Positions 57,975 to 64,000 of a stretch of DNA of 64,000 bases are shown in pieces. The stretch lies in NCBI RefSeq assembly GCF_904846675.1, contig NZ_CAJHBT010000001.1, forward strand, positions 1 through 64,000, given 5' to 3'. Positions within the stretch are counted from its first letter, which is position 1, and every line of letters starts with the position of its first letter. Source of the DNA: Psychrobacter urativorans (GTDB lineage Bacteria; Pseudomonadota; Gammaproteobacteria; Pseudomonadales; Moraxellaceae). The translations under genes were made by a program, and so were the position numbers. The notes beneath the pieces were generated by a model, which saw only the letters and a list, made by a program, of their open reading frames with translations, was not told the origin of the DNA and ran no database searches.

Positions 57975-59939
57975 TCAACAGGCCTTACGTTCCGCCTTAA
58001 CCACCTCAATAATTTTATTAATCACTGAGCTATCTGCCAAAGTGGACAAGTCGCCAAGGCCAACATATTGACCCGCAGCAAGGTTACGCAAGATACGGCG
58101 CATAATTTTACCGGAACGAGTTTTGGGTAAAACGTCAACGATATAGATAGCATCCAGATTGGCAATTGGGCCTATCTCAGAATGGACGTGTCGATTTAGC
58201 TCCAACTTCAGATGGTCGCTGACCACCTCTCCTGACTTAAGAATAATAAAAGCAGCGATACCTTCGCCTTTAATGTCATGCGGCATCCCAACGACCGCCG
58301 CTTCAACGGTAGAGGGATGCGCATCAATTGAGCTTTCGACTTCAGCAGTACCTAGCCTATGCCCGGAGACATTGAGTACATCATCGACGCGGCCCGTAAT
58401 CCAGTAATGGCCGTCTTCGTCGCGCTGGACGCCATCACCGGTAAAGTAACTGCCAGGATACTCAGTAAAGTAGGTCTCCAAAAAGCGCTCATGATCGTTG
58501 TAGATGGTGCGCATCTGTCCCGGCCAACTGTTACTAATCACTAGATTGCCGTGAGCAGGGCCTTCAAGCGCAGTGCCGTCGGTATCCATGACGTCCGGCT
58601 TGATGCCATATAGTGGATTCATCGCAGCGCCCGGCTTCAGTGCTACCGTACCTGGTATAGGTGCCAGCATGATGCCGCCTGTTTCGGTCTGCCACCACGT
58701 ATCGACAATCGGACACTGACCACGGCCGACGACATTATAGTACCAATCCCATGCTTCCGGATTGATCGGCTCACCGACCGTACCGAGCAAGCGCAGGCTT
58801 GAGCGCTTCGATTCACGGACAAAGGCGTCACCCTCTTTCATCATCGCCCGAATAGCGGTAGGCGCGGTATATAAAATACTAATATTGTGCTTATCAACAA
58901 TGTGCCCGACTCGCGCCCACGTTGGATATTCTGGCACGCCCTCGAACATGACCGTCGTCGTGCCATTAGCGAGGGGCGCATACGTGGCATAGGTATGACC
59001 GGTAATCCAACCGACATCAGCGGTACACCAATAGATGTCATCTTCTTTGATATCGAATACATCACGGAAGGTGGATAGCGCGTAGGTGATATAGCCACCA
59101 GTGGTGTGTAGCACGCCTTTGGGCTGACCTGTCGAGCCCGAGGTATATAATAAAAATAGCGGATCTTCAGCGTTCATGACTTCTGGTTCGCACTGCTCGC
59201 TTTCACCGTCGACTAAAGTATGATACCAAACATCACGGCGACCGCTCATCGGCACTGAGTTGCCAGTACGATGTACTACGATGACATTTTCGACACTATC
59301 GGTGCCTTCCATATCTAGCGCTCGGTCAACGTTCGCTTTTAACGGAGTGCGCTTATTACCACGCAAGCCTTCATCGGCAGTAATGACTAGCTTAGACTGG
59401 CTATCAACGATACGGTTGCCGAGACTTTCCGCAGAAAAGCCGCCAAACACTACCGAATGTACCGCACCAATACGGGTACAGGCCAGCATCGCCATCATGG
59501 CTTCTGGTATCATCGGCATATAAAGAGAGACTCGGTCGCCTCTTTTGATACCTAGTTTACGCATGGCGTTACCGAGGCGGCAAACCTCAGCATGTAATTC
59601 TTTAAACGAGATAATTTTATGTAGGGAAGGATGATCGCCCTCCCAAATAATAGCGGGCTTATAAGGATTGGTTTTTAAATGCCGATCTAAACAGTTGACC
59701 GAAATATTCAGCTCACCGTCTTCGAACCATTTAATACGGAAGTCATCTAAATCATAATTAATATCACTAATTTTGGTTGGCTTTTTTATCCAGTCGATAA
59801 GCTCAGCACGTTTGGCCCAAAAGTCATCATTGTCCTCATAGGAGGCGACAGACTGTTTATAGTCACGGGCGTATTGCTCAGAGGTAGTATTAGCAGCAGC
59901 GACAAATTCAGCTGCAATAGGAAAAGATTTCTGGGTCAT
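57975..59939 (-). CDS. acs: Acetyl-CoA synthetase
   Basis: AMP-forming enzyme activating acetate at low concentration. The 654 aa show [16 protein letters not shown] (AMP-binding, near residue 270), [10 protein letters not shown] (about 415), [32 protein letters not shown] and the acetylation-controlled lysine in [11 protein letters not shown] near the C-terminus. AAAGGA precedes the ATG. It is divergent from the BaiN-type gene. Reversible lysine acetylation is the usual control in this family. Confidence 0.97.
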   Translation of the reverse strand: MTQKSFPIAAEFVAAANTTSEQYARDYKQSVASYEDNDDFWAKRAELIDWIKKPTKISDINYDLDDFRIKWFEDGELNISVNCLDRHLKTNPYKPAIIWEGDHPSLHKIISFKELHAEVCRLGNAMRKLGIKRGDRVSLYMPMIPEAMMAMLACTRIGAVHSVVFGGFSAESLGNRIVDSQSKLVITADEGLRGNKRTPLKANVDRALDMEGTDSVENVIVVHRTGNSVPMSGRRDVWYHTLVDGESEQCEPEVMNAEDPLFLLYTSGSTGQPKGVLHTTGGYITYALSTFRDVFDIKEDDIYWCTADVGWITGHTYATYAPLANGTTTVMFEGVPEYPTWARVGHIVDKHNISILYTAPTAIRAMMKEGDAFVRESKRSSLRLLGTVGEPINPEAWDWYYNVVGRGQCPIVDTWWQTETGGIMLAPIPGTVALKPGAAMNPLYGIKPDVMDTDGTALEGPAHGNLVISNSWPGQMRTIYNDHERFLETYFTEYPGSYFTGDGVQRDEDGHYWITGRVDDVLNVSGHRLGTAEVESSIDAHPSTVEAAVVGMPHDIKGEGIAAFIILKSGEVVSDHLKLELNRHVHSEIGPIANLDAIYIVDVLPKTRSGKIMRRILRNLAAGQYVGLGDLSTLADSSVINKIIEVVKAERKAC

Positions 59940-60173
59940 GATAATTTCCTTTTTTAATTATTATTACCTGCATGGGCTGACGATAATAATAGCTAACAGT
60001 CAATAACTGCAAGCGATACAGACGTATAGGGTGTCATCTTCCATAATGAATGACTCCCAATTCTAGTTTGACAAATAAGAGCAGCTGATGCAAGGCATCA
60101 AGCGCTAATTACAACATTATCATTTATAATAGCTCTCTTGTATAACAAATGCCTTCTATAAACCGGAATCGCT

Positions 60174-61451
60174 ATGAGTAATCCCCATACCCATTATGAT
60201 GTCATTATTATTGGTGCAGGCGCGTCAGGACTATACTGCGCGCTGACTGCCGGTCGCCGTGGTCGCCGTGTACTGGTGCTGGATCATGCCAATAAAGTCG
60301 GCAAAAAAATCCTAATGTCAGGGGGTGGACGCTGTAACTTTACCAATTATTTCGTTGAGCCTGAACATTTTATCAGCGCCAATCAACACTTCTGCAAATC
60401 CGCGCTAAGCCGCTACCCGAGTTGGGAATTTATTAGCATGGTTGAGCAGCATAAAATCGCCTACCATGAGCGTGAGCACGGCCAGCTATTCTGCGATGAT
60501 TCTGCGCAAGATATTGTCACTATGTTGCTTGATGAATGTGCAGCGGCTGGAGTACAAGTAAGGCTTAATACCCAAATTGAGCAAGTTGAAGTTAATAAAA
60601 GTGATGACAATCATAATAAAGCACGCTTTCATTTATTGACGGGCAAAAAACTCAGTAAGAAAGAAACGGCAAATAACGCAAATGCACCTCAGACTAACTA
60701 TAGCTGCGAGTCATTGGTCATCGCGACTGGTGGTTTATCTATCCCGACCATGGGCGCTAGTGGCCTTGGTTATGAATTAGCACAGCAGTTTGGGCACACT
60801 TTAGCATCTATAGATCCCAGCCTAGTGCCGTTTACGTTTACGGATAAAACAGGCGATCTGCTTCGAGCTTTAGCGGGCATTAGCTTACCGGTAATTGCTA
60901 GCAATACGCGCACCTCATTTAAATTACCCTTATTATTTACCCATCGCGGTTTGTCTGGTCCTGCCATGTTGCAGCTGTCCAATTATTGGCAAACGGGTGA
61001 GTATATCGAAATCAATCTGCTTCCTGACACCGATATTACAGCATTACTGCTCGACCATAAAAAATCGCATCCAAGACAATTAATTCGTACTGTTCTAGCA
61101 GATTATACCGATAATGCCTTGCCCAAAAAATTACTGACTGCCCTACAAACAACTTTATGGGAGGATATAAAAGATACTGAACTGGCCAATATTAAAGATG
61201 AACGCTTAATCGCACTTGGAGCCGCTATTAATGGTTGGCAACTTAAACCGTCTGGCACTGAAGGCTATCGCACGGCGGAGGTGACACGCGGCGGGGTCAC
61301 AACCGATGAAGTGTCATCTAAGACTATGCAAAGTAATCATCAAGATGGCTTATATTTCATTGGTGAAGTTCTTGATGTTACGGGATGGCTTGGTGGTTAT
61401 AACTTCCAATGGGCTTGGGCCAGCGGTTTTGTTTGCGGTGAAGTGGTTTAA
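60174..61451 (+). CDS. BaiN/YhiN-type flavoprotein (HI0933 family)
   Basis: 425-aa FAD protein. N-terminal GAGASGLYCALTAGRRGRRVLVLDH is the Rossmann FAD site, followed by GKKILMSGGGRCNFTNY, diagnostic of the HI0933/YhiN family. The middle has GGLSIPTMGASGLGYELA, and the C-terminus EVTRGGVTTDEV and GEVLDVTGWLGGYNFQWAWASG. The physiological substrate of the bacterial family is unclear. A TATAAT lies at 60125-60130. Confidence 0.9.
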   Translation: MSNPHTHYDVIIIGAGASGLYCALTAGRRGRRVLVLDHANKVGKKILMSGGGRCNFTNYFVEPEHFISANQHFCKSALSRYPSWEFISMVEQHKIAYHEREHGQLFCDDSAQDIVTMLLDECAAAGVQVRLNTQIEQVEVNKSDDNHNKARFHLLTGKKLSKKETANNANAPQTNYSCESLVIATGGLSIPTMGASGLGYELAQQFGHTLASIDPSLVPFTFTDKTGDLLRALAGISLPVIASNTRTSFKLPLLFTHRGLSGPAMLQLSNYWQTGEYIEINLLPDTDITALLLDHKKSHPRQLIRTVLADYTDNALPKKLLTALQTTLWEDIKDTELANIKDERLIALGAAINGWQLKPSGTEGYRTAEVTRGGVTTDEVSSKTMQSNHQDGLYFIGEVLDVTGWLGGYNFQWAWASGFVCGEVV

Positions 61452-61606
61452 CTGCGTTTCGTTTATCCTAAAAGACTCACAATAAAAAGCCACCTCACTA
61501 ATAATAGCAAGGCGGCCTTTTTATTGGATATTATTGATGCTTTAATAGCCATGTCTAAGTAACTACTTCTAAATAACTTCTTAGATGGTTGTCTTTAAAA
61601 TATCAA

Positions 61607-62713
61607 CTATTGAGCTTTATCCATAAACGGATAATCAGTATAGCCTACCGTGGTGCCACCATAAAAGCTCTCTGGATGCTGCTCATTAAGCGGTGCATCT
61701 TGGCGGATACGCTCAGCCAAATCAGGGTTGGCAATATAATCACGACCAAAAGCCACGGCATCAATATAACCTTCTCGAATATTTCGTTCAGCTTTCTCAA
61801 CGCTATAACCACCCGCTGCGATAATCATCTGATCAAAAGCTTTACGGACACGCTGGCGGAAGTCGTCGCTATAAGGCGTACCCCCTGCCCAATCGGGCTC
61901 AGATAAATGCAGATACATGATACCGCGTTTATTCATTTGCTCGAATAACCATATATTTTCATCTTCATGATAGCCAGCTTCAACATTATTAAAAGTACCC
62001 AGCGGAGACACTCGAATACCCACATGATCGGCGTCCCAAGCCCCAACGCAGGCATCGATAACTTCTAACATCAAGCGCGCGCGATTGTCGCGACTGCCAC
62101 CGTACTCATCATCACGCTGGTTGGTATGTTCCGCCCAGAATTGATGTAGGAGGTAGCCATGAGCACCATGAATCTCGACACCATCAAAACCTGCCTCATG
62201 AGCATTTTTGGTGGCATGAGCAAAGTCAGCCGCGACTTGCTTGATCTCATCAATAGTCGCGGGGCGCGGCGTAGTGGCATCAACCCGAATGGCTTGATTT
62301 CTGCTGTCGCGAAGCGAGGTACGAATGCCTACATTAACATTGGAGGCAGAGATGGGCGCTTTACCATCAGGCTGCACACTTTTATGCGCGACAAGGCCAG
62401 TGTGCCAAAGCTGTAGTACAATTTTGCCACCTTTAGAATGGACATTATTGACAATCACTTTCCAAGCAGTCATCTGATCTTGGGTATGAACGCCAGGCGC
62501 GCCAGCATAGCCTTTTGCTTGAAAAGATACTTGCGTGGCTTCTGCGATAATCAAGCCTGCACCAGCACGTTGCGAGTAATATTCACCTGCTAATGCCGTT
62601 GGCACGTCGCCTGGTTCGACCGCACGCAGGCGAGTCAAAGGTGCCATAATAATGCGGTTGTTTAAAGTTTGAGTACCCATTTTCAGGGGTTCAAATAATA
62701 GATCGTGTGCCAT
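61607..62713 (-). CDS. nemA: Old-yellow-enzyme alkene reductase (NemA-like)
   Basis: 368-aa FMN- and NADPH-dependent reductase of activated alkenes, nitroaromatics and nitrate esters. Typical segments: LFEPLKMGTQTLNNRIIMAPLTRLRA at the start, GIIIAEATQVS-like region, IVLQLWHTGLVAH, FDGVEIHGAHGYLLHQFWAEHTN with the His/His substrate pair region, DEYGGSRDNRARLMLEV and the C-terminal VAFGRDYIANPDLAER. AAGGCAC precedes the ATG. It converges with the BaiN-type gene. Confidence 0.92.
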   Translation of the reverse strand: MAHDLLFEPLKMGTQTLNNRIIMAPLTRLRAVEPGDVPTALAGEYYSQRAGAGLIIAEATQVSFQAKGYAGAPGVHTQDQMTAWKVIVNNVHSKGGKIVLQLWHTGLVAHKSVQPDGKAPISASNVNVGIRTSLRDSRNQAIRVDATTPRPATIDEIKQVAADFAHATKNAHEAGFDGVEIHGAHGYLLHQFWAEHTNQRDDEYGGSRDNRARLMLEVIDACVGAWDADHVGIRVSPLGTFNNVEAGYHEDENIWLFEQMNKRGIMYLHLSEPDWAGGTPYSDDFRQRVRKAFDQMIIAAGGYSVEKAERNIREGYIDAVAFGRDYIANPDLAERIRQDAPLNEQHPESFYGGTTVGYTDYPFMDKAQ

Positions 62714-62966
62714 GGTGTGCCTTATGTAAACTTGGTATTTACTTGGTTTATTACTATGTATAAAACATATTAGCGCTAGAAATCTTGCTTAAAAATGCCA
62801 GCAAATATGCTTTCATCGTTTTCCTTTATAGGGGATAGGTAGGCTTATTCAAGTAAATTTCACAAACAAAAACACCGATATAGCATGATATCGATATTTA
62901 TAATACTCATTGTTCAAGTACTCTTATAACCGTATTAAGCTAATAAGATAATTTAAAGGATCCACT

Positions 62967-64000
62967 ATGCAAAAGACCACCTTAGCACTCATGATGGGAG
63001 CAAGCCTATTATTTGCTATGAGCGCTTGCCAGCCTCCAGCGGATATGCCAGAAACATCAGACAACTCAGACACAACAGTATCAACGTCCACGCAAACTGT
63101 AAAACAGCCAAACACACAACCATTAATAGAAGCAAAAACGCCAAGAGCATTAACTAATGCATTGGTAGAATTGTCCGAAAAACAGCTAACAAATAAACTG
63201 GTTTGCACCAAGCTCAGTAATGCTATGAAAGACATTGATGATAAAAGTAAAATTGAAGATATTCATGCTATCCAACGACAATTAAATGCTTGCTTGCCAA
63301 TTGCTGATAACGTCGAAATACTGCAATGGCTGAAGGAATATCAAGCGCTGTACGGACGCTTTTTGGGGTCTACTGATTATATGGACAACGAAGGCTTTTA
63401 CGATGCAGTAGATACCATGGAACAAGGCAAAAGATTATCCGTTAAGCAACTAAAAGCCCTGAGCCCACGTAGACGATATCTCATTGAACTGGTGCAGAGT
63501 AACGCTGACGTTAGCGTGCTGGATGTAGGCGAAGGCATGTTTATGTTTCATCATGACCTAAAGGCGATGGCAGGCCTATTTATCCCCTATCTACCCAACG
63601 ACCAAGCCAAGTTTATTCAGCGTATGGCAATAGACAATCAAGATATCTTTTGGAATGATGCGGCGGTTGCGGTCTCTTTTAACGAAGTGGTTGCACGCGC
63701 TGTGTTTTGGGAGAATTATATCCAGCGCTACCCAAAAGGTTATTTTAGCCAAGATGCCAAATATTTATTAGATCTGTATCGTTATGTCCTCTTTTTTGGT
63801 TCAGACAATACTCAATGGACAGACGACGCTATTCATGAGTTTTTGGAGCCCGAATACAAGCGAATGATAATGCAATTAACTAAGCGCCCTAATAGTATCT
63901 TGGCTCAAGACGCTCAAAAGTTTCTTAAATTTGCCGTGCTGTCCGATAGCGAGCGTCAGAAAAAGTACCCCGTGCCAAGTAAAGATGATAATGGCTATAA
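62967..64000 (+). CDS. Lipoprotein of unknown function, cut by window end
   Basis: Open from ATG 62967, with AAAGGA just upstream, to the last base: at least 344 codons. The signal peptide ends FAMSACQPPA (lipobox, Cys about residue 21). A Thr/Ser-rich linker follows, then a charged helical region including KQLTNKLVCTKLS and a long helical body with ILQWLKEYQALYGRF and YIQRYPKGYFSQDAKYLLDLYRY. No domain is recognised. Convergent minus-strand ORFs in this stretch are shadows. Confidence 0.8.
   Translation, partial: MQKTTLALMMGASLLFAMSACQPPADMPETSDNSDTTVSTSTQTVKQPNTQPLIEAKTPRALTNALVELSEKQLTNKLVCTKLSNAMKDIDDKSKIEDIHAIQRQLNACLPIADNVEILQWLKEYQALYGRFLGSTDYMDNEGFYDAVDTMEQGKRLSVKQLKALSPRRRYLIELVQSNADVSVLDVGEGMFMFHHDLKAMAGLFIPYLPNDQAKFIQRMAIDNQDIFWNDAAVAVSFNEVVARAVFWENYIQRYPKGYFSQDAKYLLDLYRYVLFFGSDNTQWTDDAIHEFLEPEYKRMIMQLTKRPNSILAQDAQKFLKFAVLSDSERQKKYPVPSKDDNGY

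Noticed and set aside
62924-63235. 103-codon minus-strand open frame
   Set aside because: Antisense shadow of the lipoprotein gene starting at 62967, which has a proper ribosome site and signal peptide.

Overview
The window is chromosomal DNA of a Gram-negative gammaproteobacterium. My best guess is Moraxellaceae, close to Psychrobacter. This is inferred from the gene set (wax-ester synthase/DGAT, GspE, RpoN with HPF, RpoH with its RpoH box, lptM-lysA-dapF-xerC order, crcB, long Pta, PotABC), a moderately AT-rich composition and the codon style. No rRNA, tRNA, CRISPR array, prophage or intact insertion sequence was seen.

Layout. 0-12 kb: tail of an unknown plus-strand gene, gspE, thiG, a wax-ester synthase/DGAT, suhB, dxs, ribA, hemF, a cytochrome c-prime lipoprotein, a decayed MscS channel gene and gloA. 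12-24 kb: a beta carbonic anhydrase, potABC without potD, metR, crcB, tsaD, two acidic lipoproteins (one a c-type cytochrome), rpsU with a clear sigma-70 promoter, a YqeY-like gene and an M48 protease/chaperone. 24-34 kb: TusA-like gene, rpoH, DUF423 gene, thiS, hpf and rpoN, a nitrilase-family amidase, then xerC, dapF, lysA and lptM. 35-43 kb: ackA-pta, nadD-rsfS, a MOSC protein, an AmiD-like amidase, a class I glutamine amidotransferase and a small charged protein. 43.4-46.5 kb: an AT-rich, three-gene minus-strand operon that looks like an ABC-three-component (ABC-3C) conflict system: restriction-endonuclease-like effector, 79-aa middle component and SMC-like DUF2326 ATPase. 47-64 kb: purL, a general-stress flavin-binding protein with a decayed partial copy behind it, pgsA, an Abi_C-type abortive-infection gene, a succinate/acetate CoA-transferase, a frameshifted FAD oxidoreductase, acs, a BaiN/YhiN-type flavoprotein, an old-yellow-enzyme gene and a lipoprotein cut by the window end.

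How the genes fit together. Acetate metabolism is heavily represented: ackA-pta, acs and the CoA-transferase all interconvert acetate and acetyl-CoA. Thiamine genes are split: thiS sits behind rpoH and DUF423, while thiG is about 24 kb away. Isoprenoid (dxs), haem (hemF), riboflavin (ribA), NAD (nadD), lysine/peptidoglycan (dapF, lysA) and purine (purL) genes form the housekeeping background.

Accessory signals are concentrated at 42-47 kb and 51-57.8 kb. They comprise the ABC-3C cassette next to a short element with terminal inverted repeats, the Abi_C gene near another palindromic element and an orphan terminator, and several gene remnants. The ABC-3C cassette is the most interesting system. 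The ABC-3C class has been predicted from comparative genomics as a biological-conflict system, so what may be new is this particular combination and its unknown trigger.
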